DNA of 64,000 bases, taken from assembly GCF_024029355.1 (NCBI RefSeq), contig NZ_CP097117.1, positions 806,001-870,000 on the forward strand, in the 5' to 3' direction. Origin of the DNA: Fructilactobacillus cliffordii. Its GTDB lineage: Bacteria > Bacillota > Bacilli > Lactobacillales > Lactobacillaceae. This document shows positions 16,837 to 25,072 of the stretch, in pieces. The position numbers were made by a program, and so were the translations under genes. The number at the start of each line of letters is the position of its first letter. Position 1 is the first letter of the stretch. The notes under the pieces are model-generated. The model was not told the origin of the DNA, ran no database searches, and saw nothing but the letters and a program-made list of their open reading frames with translations.

Positions 16837-18138
16837 TTAGTTTTCATCAAGGGCAACGTCTAGGTGCGTCAAGTCCGCTAACGTTTCGCGTTTCACCACA
16901 ACCCGAGCTTTTCCGTTTTCAACGAAGACCACGGCAGGACGTGGATTCCGGTTGTAGTTGGAAGCCATCGAGTACCCATAAGCCCCGGTTGCTAGTACGG
17001 CAATCACGTCACCTGCTTTGACCTCAGGAAGGTGCGCATCCTTCACCAGGATGTCTCCCGATTCACAGTACTTACCAGCTACCGTGACCGTTTCGGTCTT
17101 TTCGGGATGGACATTGTCGGCGGCCACTGCTTCGTAAGCTGCACCATAAAGGGCGGGGCGAATGTTATCGCCCATTCCGCCGTCGACCGCTACGTACTTG
17201 CGAATTTCTGAAATCGTCTTTTGCGATCCGACCCGGTAAAGACTCACGCCGGCGGGACCGGCAATTGAACGACCCGGTTCGATCCAGACCGCTGGTAACG
17301 GTAAGTCGTTGGCTTCCGTTTCTTCCTTCAAGGTCGTTAAAATCTGTTCCACAAATTCTTCTGGACGAATCGGGTGATCGTCATCCGTATACTGGATTCC
17401 AAAGCCCCCTCCAACGTTCACCACCTGTGGCGTGTAGTTAAACTCATCGCGCCACCGCTTCATTAACTGCACCAGTTTCTGGGTTTCAATCTTAAAGCCG
17501 TCGGTCGCAAAAATTTGCGAACCAATGTGGGAATGAACTCCCTGCAGATGCATCCGCGGTTGGTCTAACACCAATTGCAGCGCTTGGTCCTCTTGACCGG
17601 TCAAGAGGTCAAACCCAAACTTACTGTCCTGTTGACCAGTTTGGATGAATTCGTGGGTGTGGGCCGAAACGGCTGGAGAAACCCGTAGCATTACGTTAAT
17701 TTCCGCGTCTTCTTCCTCTAGGACCCGGGCTAACAATCCAATTTCATAGAAGTTATCGAGCATAATCGTGCCGACGTGATGCCGGACGGCCATTTGTAAC
17801 TCTTCGTAAGATTTGTTGTTCCCGTGGAAACTAACTTTTTCCATCGGGAAATCCGCTTTGATGGCCGTCGCTAATTCACCGGCCGAAACCACGTCAATGT
17901 GCGCGTGTTCCTGGTTAACCACCTGGTACATGGCGACACAGGCAAAGGCCTTGCTGGCGTAACTAACTGCGTAGTCCACATGTTGTTCTTCAAACACCCG
18001 GGCAAAGGCCCGAATCTGCTGGCGAATCTTAGCCACATCATAGACTTGCAGCGGGGTGCCAAATTCATCTGCAAGCTTCGTGGCCGGGATGCCACCAATT
18101 AATAATTGATTATCCTGAACTTCATCACTACTTAACAT
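16837..18138 (-). CDS. lysA: Diaminopimelate decarboxylase
   Basis: A 433-residue PLP enzyme of the alanine-racemase fold that makes L-lysine from meso-DAP. The PLP lysine is K63 in YAVSYASKAFAC; HSHIGSQI, the glycine loop NVGGGFGIQY and EPGRSI follow in order, and the C-terminal partner cysteine lies in GKYCESGDILV. As the first gene after the lysine riboswitch it is the direct control point of the operon. AGGAGG precedes ATG 18138. Confidence 0.97.
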   Translation of the reverse strand: MLSSDEVQDNQLLIGGIPATKLADEFGTPLQVYDVAKIRQQIRAFARVFEEQHVDYAVSYASKAFACVAMYQVVNQEHAHIDVVSAGELATAIKADFPMEKVSFHGNNKSYEELQMAVRHHVGTIMLDNFYEIGLLARVLEEEDAEINVMLRVSPAVSAHTHEFIQTGQQDSKFGFDLLTGQEDQALQLVLDQPRMHLQGVHSHIGSQIFATDGFKIETQKLVQLMKRWRDEFNYTPQVVNVGGGFGIQYTDDDHPIRPEEFVEQILTTLKEETEANDLPLPAVWIEPGRSIAGPAGVSLYRVGSQKTISEIRKYVAVDGGMGDNIRPALYGAAYEAVAADNVHPEKTETVTVAGKYCESGDILVKDAHLPEVKAGDVIAVLATGAYGYSMASNYNRNPRPAVVFVENGKARVVVKRETLADLTHLDVALDEN

Positions 18139-18169
18139 TCTTTTTCCTCCTCAATCGCTATAACCAAAC

Positions 18170-18409
18170 AAAAAGGGCCTTTCGGTACGGAAGCTCCGTC
18201 CAAAAGACCCTATTGTCGCAGGTTAGAATCGATTTTATGAATAGCTCCCCGGGAACTGAATCCCGACAGTCCGCAGTCTCTTAAACTACGTCCCAGTTAT
18301 CTAAGGTCCATCTCCCCTAGCACTTCGGCACGGAACCCTTTCCCTAGCTTCAAAGTTGGATGGCAACTCCCCTAAGTACTTTTATCCCGTGCGACCTCTA
18401 TTTGATTTG
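18170..18409 (-). promoter_or_regulatory. Lysine riboswitch (L-box) upstream of lysA
   Basis: The transcript contains the L-box elements in order: AGAGGTCGCACGGG, AAGTACTTAGGGGAG, GGGAAAGGGTTCCGTGCCGAAGTG and the closing helices. It ends with a terminator at 18170-18211 (AGGGTCTTTTGG...CCGAAAGGCCCTTTTT). Lysine binding should favour the terminator and shut off lysA-dapD-dapL-dapA-dapB-asd. No such leader precedes lysC. Confidence 0.93.
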
Positions 18410-18414
18410 TTTCC

Positions 18415-18443
18415 AGCATAACGAAAAAGCCCCCAGCCGTCAA
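18415..18443 (-). promoter_or_regulatory. Promoter of the lysine operon
   Basis: TTGACG (18443-18438), 17-base spacer, TATGCT (18420-18415), directly upstream of the L-box. Confidence 0.75.
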
Positions 18444-18587
18444 CCTCTTGCTAGCTTCCTGACCTAAATTTCTTTATTTCTATATAGAGTTTGCCAAAAA
18501 TGTCCGTTATTGCGCATAATTGAGTTGCACAATTAAAAAAATGATGATAGTTTCACTAGTAATCCAACCAACGAGGTTAAATAATCT

Positions 18588-19964
18588 ATGAAAGTAGTTA
18601 AATTTGGGGGCAGTTCGTTAGCGGACGCCACCCAGTTCGAAAAAATCATCCACATTATCCAACAAGATCCAGAGCGCCGGGCCATCGTAGTTTCGGCCCC
18701 CGGAACCCGGTTTAAGGGCGACATCAAGGTTACGGACTTACTGATTCAGTATTCAGAAGCAGTAAAAAAACGGGCCGCCGTAGCCGACCTACAAGCAGAA
18801 ATCATTGCCCGGTATCAAAACATTGCCGAACATTTTAACGTACCGGCAGCCGTCATGGACCACATTCAAGCGGTCATTCAGGGCTTAGCTACCCAAACTT
18901 ATCCAGATTACGCCCACCAACTAGCAACTTTTAAAGCCCATGGTGAGTATCTGAACGCCTACCTGTTAAGTCAGATTCTAGTCAAGCTCGGACTTCCCAC
19001 CCAGTTCATGGACCCTAAAGAAATCGGCTTTAACGTGGCTGGCCCCGTCAACGATGCCCACGTTACAGATGACACTTACGACCACCTTGCCACTTACCGA
19101 GACAATCCCGACTACATGGTTTTTCCCGGCTTCTTTGGAATTAATGAGGATGATGGGACGATTGCAACCTTCTCGCGGGGTGGATCTGACATTACCGGTT
19201 CGATTGTCGCCAAGGGGCTGCACGCCGAAGTTTACGAGAACTTTACGGACGTCAACGCGATTTACTCGGTTGATCCTCACATTGTTTCCCAACCCAAGGG
19301 AATCCAAACGATGACCTACCGGGAAATGCGAGAACTGTCCTACGCCGGATTTTCCGTCTTTCACGACGAGGCGTTGCTTCCGGCCATCGATGCTCAGATT
19401 CCAATTAACGTCAAAAACACCAACCAACCGGATTTACCCGGAACCTTGATTGTGCCGGAAAAGGGCTTTAAACCAAAGGGCTTTATCACCGGGGTAGCCA
19501 GTTCAAAGGGCTTTTCCGCCCTCTACCTACACCGCTATCTGCTCAACAAGGAAGTCGGTTTCACCCTAAAACTGCTCCAAATTTTGTACAAATACGGGAT
19601 TTCTTACGAACACATGCCATCTGGGATTGACGATTTAACCATCATCTTTGATAACAAGCAGCTGACCCCACAAAAGGTCAAGGCGATGTGCAATGACATC
19701 AGAAACGAACTCCATCCTGACCAGTTAGAATGGATTGACCACTATGCCATCATTATGATCGTCGGCGAAGGGATGCAACTGAGTCCAAACACGATTGAAA
19801 AAATCATCCGCCCCCTGACCGACCACAACATTAACATTCACATGATTAACGAAGGTGCTTCCAAAATCTCAATTATGCTGGGCACCGATGAGGCTGATGC
19901 ACAAAAATCGGTCAAACTCATCTACCAGCACTTCTTTGATAACAACCGGATTTTTAATTACTAA
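18588..19964 (+). CDS. lysC: Aspartate kinase
   Basis: A 458-residue monofunctional aspartokinase. It begins MKVVKFGGSSLAD, the kinase signature; VFPGFFGIN and TFSRGGSDITGSIVAKGL form the aspartate/ATP site, and two ACT domains occupy the C-terminal third (GFTLKLLQILYKYGISYEHMPSG and IIRPLTDHNINIHMINEGAS). The length and single-chain organisation resemble the aspartokinase III/YclM class, for which feedback by lysine or threonine is known, but the effector is not readable here. It heads a short lysC-dapF operon divergent from the lysine operon. The RBS is weak (GAGG). Confidence 0.95.
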   Translation: MKVVKFGGSSLADATQFEKIIHIIQQDPERRAIVVSAPGTRFKGDIKVTDLLIQYSEAVKKRAAVADLQAEIIARYQNIAEHFNVPAAVMDHIQAVIQGLATQTYPDYAHQLATFKAHGEYLNAYLLSQILVKLGLPTQFMDPKEIGFNVAGPVNDAHVTDDTYDHLATYRDNPDYMVFPGFFGINEDDGTIATFSRGGSDITGSIVAKGLHAEVYENFTDVNAIYSVDPHIVSQPKGIQTMTYREMRELSYAGFSVFHDEALLPAIDAQIPINVKNTNQPDLPGTLIVPEKGFKPKGFITGVASSKGFSALYLHRYLLNKEVGFTLKLLQILYKYGISYEHMPSGIDDLTIIFDNKQLTPQKVKAMCNDIRNELHPDQLEWIDHYAIIMIVGEGMQLSPNTIEKIIRPLTDHNINIHMINEGASKISIMLGTDEADAQKSVKLIYQHFFDNNRIFNY

Positions 19965-19979
19965 CAGGAGATCTTAATT

Positions 19980-20960
19980 ATGCCAACTTTACGCAAAGTC
20001 CATGGCTCTGAAAATCGCTTTTTCATCTTGGATCGGACTCAATTCGATCCTGAACCCACCCTCGACCAAATTTCACAGTTAGCCGTGCAGCTAAAACAAA
20101 GTGACGACGACCGTTTTAACGATATCGACGGCATCCTAGTCGTTGATCACTCCGACCATCTGGGGTGTACCGGCAAGATGACGGTAGTTAACGCTGACGG
20201 TAGTATTGCTTCCATGTGTGGAAACGGCTTGCGGACGGTCGCTCGCTACCTTGCCGAACAAAGTGGTCAAACGAAATTTTTAGTCGAAACCCAAGACGCT
20301 GATTTACATGTGGAACAAGCTGAAACATTAGCACCGGAAGTACCAGCATTTGGGGTCGAAATTGCCCCGGTGCGTTTCAACGCGGCTGCCTTTCCGTTTG
20401 CAGAACTTGACGGCAACACGGTCTTAAACCGACCGTTGCCCCAACTTGCCCCAGACCTTGATTTTACCGCGATTGCAGTTCCTAATCCCCACTTGATTAG
20501 TTTCATGGACCACGAAACTTTAACCGGTGGTTTACAGTCCCAATTAGGTCCCTACTTAAACGGCCAAAACCCGTACTTTCCTGACGGAGTAAACCTCAAC
20601 TTTGCCGAAATTCTAGGTCCGGACGAACTCTTCGTCAAAACCTACGAACGGGGCGTGGGCTTCACTAATGCCTGTGGAACTGGAATGACCGCTACCAGTC
20701 TCGCCTACGTTTTAAACCACGACCAGGGCGACTTTGACCACGTCGTAACCGTTTACAATCCGGGCGGAATGGTGAAGGTTCACGTGGCGCGGACTGGTCA
20801 GGATTACGCACTGCGCTTGATTGCCAATGCCACCACTCTCGGCAACTGGACCATTGGCGATAACGCCCTCTTGAACGGTCAGTTTGACCAAGGTGATTAC
20901 CAACCCACCACGGAAGAAATTGCTTACCAAAATTGGGTCAAATCACTGCAAACTAACTAA
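19980..20960 (+). CDS. dapF: Diaminopimelate epimerase
   Basis: A 326-residue two-cysteine epimerase that converts LL-DAP to meso-DAP. The first catalytic cysteine is C80 in ASMCGNGLRTVARYL, the second lies in GFTNACGTGMTATSLAYVL, and NPHLISF is present. It starts 16 bases after lysC with AGGAG at 19966-19970, so it is co-transcribed, and ends at a strong terminator. Confidence 0.95.
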   Translation: MPTLRKVHGSENRFFILDRTQFDPEPTLDQISQLAVQLKQSDDDRFNDIDGILVVDHSDHLGCTGKMTVVNADGSIASMCGNGLRTVARYLAEQSGQTKFLVETQDADLHVEQAETLAPEVPAFGVEIAPVRFNAAAFPFAELDGNTVLNRPLPQLAPDLDFTAIAVPNPHLISFMDHETLTGGLQSQLGPYLNGQNPYFPDGVNLNFAEILGPDELFVKTYERGVGFTNACGTGMTATSLAYVLNHDQGDFDHVVTVYNPGGMVKVHVARTGQDYALRLIANATTLGNWTIGDNALLNGQFDQGDYQPTTEEIAYQNWVKSLQTN

Positions 20961-20964
20961 AACC

Positions 20965-21002
20965 AAAAAAACTCGTCTTCTTCGTGGAAGGCGAGTTTTT
21001 TA
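20965..21002 (+). terminator. Terminator after dapF
   Basis: AAAAAACTCG and CGAGTTTTTT form a stem around TCTTCTTCGTGGAAGG. Confidence 0.9.
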
Positions 21003-21082
21003 ATTGAAGTCATTTCACTTTACTTACTAAAAATAAGTGGGTATACTAAGACTATTCAAAATACATAAAGGAGTTAAACACT

Positions 21083-21676
21083 ATGACAACTGTAAACGTA
21101 ATCTTAGGAAGTGTCCGTGAACCATCGATGGGAGACCGTCTCTTCCAATACCTGCAACGGAACCAAGCTGAGCTAGAAAAGGCTAGCAACGTCAGCTTAA
21201 AATTCTTAAAGGTCAGTGACTACCAGCTAGACCCTTATACAGAGGCCCTACCACCAATGGGAACGCCTGATTATCCCAACGGTTTAGCGGACAACGCCCA
21301 ACGATGGGTCGAAGACGTTTCGGCTGGTGACGGGATTTTGCTGTTAACCCCCGAATACGACTACTCGGTTCCGGGAGCTTTAAAGAATGCCTTTGACTAC
21401 CTGGGATCGGGAGTTAGCGATACGCCGATTCAAACGATTAGTTACTCAATGGGTTCGTTTGGAGGAATCCTTGCTTCCATGGCTTGGTTACCAGTTTTCC
21501 AAGTGCTGAGCTTGGTCAGTGTGCCACGCAACCTCAATCTACGTTTCATTCAAAACATCTTTACGGAAACCGGCGAACTCAATCCCGACTTAGAAGCCAG
21601 CGAACAACAATACTACGCCGAAAAGATTACACAAACGGTACAAAACATCGCTGATTACGCTACTAAGCTTAAATAA
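21083..21676 (+). CDS. NAD(P)H-dependent FMN reductase family protein
   Basis: A 197-residue flavodoxin-like protein (FMN_red). It has the phosphate-binding start VNVILGSVREPSMGDRLF, the LLLTPEYDYSVPGALKNAFDYL motif typical of the family and ISYSMGSFGGILA. It may be a quinone, azo or flavin reductase; the substrate cannot be assigned. Single-gene unit with AAGGAG upstream and its own terminator. A second member of the family is at 28973-29572. Confidence 0.87.
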   Translation: MTTVNVILGSVREPSMGDRLFQYLQRNQAELEKASNVSLKFLKVSDYQLDPYTEALPPMGTPDYPNGLADNAQRWVEDVSAGDGILLLTPEYDYSVPGALKNAFDYLGSGVSDTPIQTISYSMGSFGGILASMAWLPVFQVLSLVSVPRNLNLRFIQNIFTETGELNPDLEASEQQYYAEKITQTVQNIADYATKLK

Positions 21677-21686
21677 ATTGCATTTC

Positions 21687-21719
21687 AAAAAGGCCATGAA
21701 AATTCATGGTCTTTTTTTA
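21687..21719 (+). terminator. Terminator after the FMN reductase gene
   Basis: GGCCATGAA-AA-TTCATGGTC followed by TTTTTTT. Confidence 0.88.
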
Positions 21720-21733
21720 GTGGCTTGCTTTTT

Positions 21734-21754
21734 ATATTATACGATGTATAATAT
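21734..21754. promoter_or_regulatory. PadR operator overlapping the -10 region
   Basis: ATATTATAC-GAT-GTATAATAT is a perfect 9-base inverted repeat. TATAAT in its right arm is a plausible -10 (with TTGCTT 16 bases upstream), so a bound repressor would block the promoter of the PadR operon. Confidence 0.65.
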
Positions 21755-21780
21755 TACTGAAAGTAAAGGAGCTGATAATC

Positions 21781-22110
21781 ATCGCCATTCAAATTAGTTC
21801 AGAAGTGCTGGAGGGAATCGTTTTAGCCCTCCTGTCCCAAGAAGATTATTACGGCTATGCCCTGACTCAGGGTGTGAAAAAATTCATTCCCATTTCTAAT
21901 TCAACCCTTTATCCAATTTTACGACGGTTGAAAAAAGAAGAATGGGTCACCACCTACGATCAGCCGTTTGACGGTCGCAACCGTCGTTACTACCAAATTA
22001 CAGCTGCGGGCCTCGCCCAACTCGAAAAGGTAAAATCCGATTGGAACCACCATAAACAGATTGTCGATCAGGTCTTTAATAATCAAATGCCAAAGGAGGA
22101 GGATGAATAA
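21781..22110 (+). CDS. PadR-family transcriptional regulator
   Basis: A winged-helix regulator. The core LEGIVLALLSQEDYYGYALTQGVKKF ... STLYPILRRLKKEEWV is a clear PadR domain. Homologues usually start about eight residues earlier with a sequence like MAIQISSE, and that stretch (AIQISSEV) is encoded here, but the codon at the start position after AAAGGAG (21765-21771) is ATC, not ATG. Either ATC 21781 (or ATA 21775) serves as a rare start, or translation begins poorly at GTG 21805, which has no RBS. About 109 residues from ATC. It is the first gene of an operon with DUF1700 and small membrane proteins, and its stop overlaps the next ATG. Confidence 0.8.
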   Translation: MAIQISSEVLEGIVLALLSQEDYYGYALTQGVKKFIPISNSTLYPILRRLKKEEWVTTYDQPFDGRNRRYYQITAAGLAQLEKVKSDWNHHKQIVDQVFNNQMPKEEDE

Positions 22111-22715
22111 TGCCAACGGACCAAGAACAATACATTACGGAGCTAAAATACTACCTCAAAACGATGCCCCAAAAGGAACGCGATGATGCCACCACTTACT
22201 ACCTGGAGTACCTTAAAGACGGTGATTTAGTGAACTACAAAGACATCGTAGAGAACCTGGGAACGCCCCGCCAGCTAGCTCGCCAAATCACCGCTAACTA
22301 CACGATTTCTGAAGACGAGAAGCAACCTAAAAAAGAAGGCAGCGTCAACCATAACGTTAAGCTAATTGTGACAATCTTAGCCGCCATTGCTTCTCCGGCG
22401 TTGCTGGGGATTGCCGTCTTTATCTTGTTGATGCTGTTCGTCTTCGTCTTTACCGTCGGTGCGCTCCTCTTTGCCGCCCTCTTTGCCGCCGGGCTCTTCA
22501 TTTGGCTCGGAGTCACAACCATCTTTAGTAAGGGGATAATTGCCCTGAGTATTCTAGGTTTAGGACTCCTAATCTTAGGAGTCTTACTGATGATTCCGCC
22601 GATTGTCTACTTCGTGGTCCGCTTTATCATTCAAATTGGAGCTAACTGGATCAAGAAAATCTACCGCTACTCACAAGCAAAATTAAATCCACGAAAGGAT
22701 GGTTACCATGGTTAA
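22110..22715 (+). CDS. DUF1700 (HAAS-domain) membrane protein
   Basis: A 201-residue protein with an N-terminal helical HAAS-type domain (YITELKYYLKTMPQKERDDATTYYLEYLKDG) followed by three or four membrane segments. Proteins of this type are commonly encoded after a PadR regulator and before a DUF4097 protein, as here, and are thought to sense or respond to envelope stress; the exact role is not known. Its ATG overlaps the PadR stop, so the two are coupled. Confidence 0.85.
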   Translation: MPTDQEQYITELKYYLKTMPQKERDDATTYYLEYLKDGDLVNYKDIVENLGTPRQLARQITANYTISEDEKQPKKEGSVNHNVKLIVTILAAIASPALLGIAVFILLMLFVFVFTVGALLFAALFAAGLFIWLGVTTIFSKGIIALSILGLGLLILGVLLMIPPIVYFVVRFIIQIGANWIKKIYRYSQAKLNPRKDGYHG

Positions 22716-22890
22716 ATTTATGAAACGGACCCTCATGGCCGGCATTATTTTAGCAGTAACCGGCTTAATCCTTGGGGTCATCGGCTTTTACGCCGGGGGA
22801 AAGGTCCACGGATTTGAAAAGGCCTACTCACACAATACCAATCACGTTGAATTCAACATTGGCAATGATTCAGACGATGATGACGATTAA
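22708..22890 (+). CDS. Small single-pass membrane protein
   Basis: A 60-residue protein with an N-terminal membrane helix (TLMAGIILAVTGLILGVIGF) and an acidic tail ending DSDDDDD. ATG 22708 overlaps the DUF1700 stop by 8 bases; the upstream in-frame start at 22699 lies further inside that gene. Its position in the PadR operon suggests a role with DUF1700. Not a family I can name. Confidence 0.7.
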   Translation: MVKFMKRTLMAGIILAVTGLILGVIGFYAGGKVHGFEKAYSHNTNHVEFNIGNDSDDDDD

Positions 22891-22907
22891 TAAAGGAGTT
22901 CTGCAGG

Positions 22908-23000
22908 ATGAAAATAGCCATTATTGGGATTCCCGTTTGTCTTAGCCTGTTACTAGCCCTTGGAATTATTAGTCTGGTGCTCTTAATGGAATTTGGTTAA
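22908..23000 (+). CDS. Possible 30-residue membrane peptide
   Basis: MKIAIIGIPVCLSLLLALGI and ten more residues form a single hydrophobic helix. AAAGGAG (22892-22898) precedes it at acceptable distance. It continues the PadR operon after the preceding small membrane protein and may be a genuine small protein or the stump of a gene. Confidence 0.45.
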   Translation: MKIAIIGIPVCLSLLLALGIISLVLLMEFG

Positions 23001-23039
23001 AGAATGTAAGAAAAGGTACTTCATATGTATACCCCCCAA

Positions 23040-23533
23040 AAATTAAATTGATTGTGATAGGAATAGCATTAATAAACCATTTCACATTTCTAAGCCCACG
23101 ATCATCAAAAGCAGGAAGCATTCAAACACAGGAAGTAAAAAATAGCACTAACCTTAGTATTCCAAAAGTAAACGTTCCAACTGAAGTAACTGTGAAATCA
23201 AGTAACAAATTTATCGTTAAATCTAATCTCCAGAATCAAAAAAACATAAAGTAGAAAAAACAGTAATTGGTGGAATATGACACTGAATCAGACTAAATCA
23301 AAGCAATCCAACCTGAAAAGTACGGATGGAGATGTAAATAACAATGACAGTCAAATCGGAAAGACAACCATTACTTCTGTTGATGAAAACGGTTAGTTAA
23401 ACAATACAAATACGCAAGATACCCATGTTTAATTAGAAGGTGACAACATTTCATTAAAAAACTCAGCTCCAATCAACCGGTTAAAATTAACAACGCAGAT
23501 TGAGACGTTCAGATTAAGCATACAGATAATTAG
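23040..23533 (+). pseudogene. Decayed DUF4097-type beta-repeat gene
   Basis: Fragments in more than one frame read like a DUF4097 protein: an N-terminal helix KLIVIGIALI, then EVKNSTNLSIPKVNVPTEVTV, later SQIGKTTITSVDENG-stop-LNNTNTQDTHV-stop-LEGDNISLKNS, and finally VKINNAD-stop-DVQIKHTDN-stop after a further frame change. The repeated D-G-D/T-T-X-N beta-strand pattern and the position after PadR-DUF1700 support the call. Multiple stops and frame changes make a working product impossible. Confidence 0.7.
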
Positions 23534-23589
23534 ACTAATTAATTGAACGTTTTACACAAAAAGATGGTGAAAAACTAGACTTTCATATC

Positions 23590-23635
23590 AAAAACTGCGA
23601 TTCAAAAATGTTATTTTTTGAATCGCAGTTTTTTG
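23590..23635 (+). terminator. Strong terminator at the edge of the AT-rich island
   Basis: AAAAACTGCGATTCAAAAA pairs with its complement ending GCAGTTTTTT. 23636-24007 beyond it is very AT-rich; I see no convincing gene there, only the promoter region and RBS of the next gene. Confidence 0.9.
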
Positions 23636-24007
23636 TTTTTAACTTTAATTTATTGTTAAATTTACAACTACTAATAATGATCATGAGTTATTTTATATTC
23701 ATTATTAATCAATATTTCGCAAATATATTAAAAGGTGACTATGATCTCGATTTAACTGGCATTCCAAATATTAATCGACTATACAGTTTCTAAAGAAAAT
23801 AATACTTAACGACTATCTCAATCTCACATTTAAATTTATGAAAATTAACATCATAGAAGTAATCATCTTAAAAGTAAATATGATTTGCAATTAAAATATA
23901 ATGATTAAAGAATAATGGTAGTGTATACAAATACAAATTTATAATGAATTAGTGCTAAAATGGAGTTATAACTAAAACTAATTATTATTTTAAAGGAGAT
24001 GGTATTA

Positions 24008-24916
24008 ATGTATTTACCAGCTTTAAGAGATAAAATGGGTGAATTAAAAGCATTAGAAGAATTAGAAAAATACAAACTAACTAAAAATAAAATTAAAAAT
24101 TTACTTCCTATTATATTAATAAATGAAATAACTGATGAAGCATTAAAAAAAATATCAAAAAAATATTCTAGAAAAGTATTAATAGACACAAGATTAGTTA
24201 GTGATACTAAAGATATCAAAAAATTAGTTTCAATAACTAAACAAAATAAAAATTTTAATATAATTTATTGTTTTAAAGATATTAAATATGCCGGAAATAA
24301 AGATTATGTTAAAATTTTAGACACAGATGCAGTTGGAATTTTAAAAGATATAAAAAATAATAATTTTAACATAAATTTATTTCCTAAAAATATTATTATT
24401 GATTTTGGATATATTAATAATTCAAGTCCATATAGTTATAAATATGTTAACGAATTAATTAAATATATAAAAAATAGAAACATAACAATACTATCAGGAT
24501 CCGTACCAAACCCAATTCCAAAAAATTCAGACGAAAATTATACTCAAGACATTTATGAATACAAACTTTTTGAAAAGATATCATATGATAACAAAAACAT
24601 TAATTTCAATTATGGGGACTATGGGACTGTTCATCCGAACTTAACTGATGATGACATCGTCAAAATGACACCTATTGTGCAAATTAAGTATACCAAAAAT
24701 AAAAATGAATATTGGTTCATTAGAAATGGTTTGCGAAAAGGAGAATATAAATTCAAACCAGTTGCCAATGAAATTATTAATGATAGTAAATTTAAAAAGA
24801 TATCTTGGGCAGATGAATTTTTATTTGATGTCATAAATACTAAAAATCATAATATTGGTAATGCAATGACATGGGCCGAAGTAGGAATAAATAGACATTT
24901 AAGTATATTTATATAG
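24008..24916 (+). CDS. Beta-protein-family (PF14350-like) protein
   Basis: A 302-residue soluble protein with no signal or membrane segment. Family-like features are the opening MYLPALRDKMGELKALEEL, LLPIILINE, a TIM-barrel-like series of strands (KVLIDTRLV, IIIDFGYI, NITILSGSVPNP), NYGDYGTVHPNL, PIVQIKYTKNKNEYWFIRNG and the closing GNAMTWAEVGINRHLSIFI. ATG 24008 is preferred over 23999 because AAAGGAG (23992-23998) is directly against the latter. Base composition is about 75 percent A+T against about 55 in neighbouring genes, and codon use differs, so transfer is likely. Its biochemical function is unknown to me; relatives occur in prophages and defence-rich regions. It faces the sce7726-type gene, with which such proteins are often neighbours. 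Confidence 0.75.
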   Translation: MYLPALRDKMGELKALEELEKYKLTKNKIKNLLPIILINEITDEALKKISKKYSRKVLIDTRLVSDTKDIKKLVSITKQNKNFNIIYCFKDIKYAGNKDYVKILDTDAVGILKDIKNNNFNINLFPKNIIIDFGYINNSSPYSYKYVNELIKYIKNRNITILSGSVPNPIPKNSDENYTQDIYEYKLFEKISYDNKNINFNYGDYGTVHPNLTDDDIVKMTPIVQIKYTKNKNEYWFIRNGLRKGEYKFKPVANEIINDSKFKKISWADEFLFDVINTKNHNIGNAMTWAEVGINRHLSIFI

Positions 24917-25072
24917 ATAACTACTTATTATTCTGTTAATTAATTTAATATATTAAATTTAAAAAACACCCACTATTATTTTAGAATAATAGATAAAATT
25001 AATATTATAAGTTCGTCAGGCTTAAGTTTAATAAATAGTGGTCTAGTATTTTCATTAATGTCAAAGTTACTA

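Noticed and set aside
23608..23793. 61-residue hydrophobic frame in the AT-rich spacer
   Set aside because: It starts inside a terminator, has no RBS and its composition is just that of AT-rich DNA.
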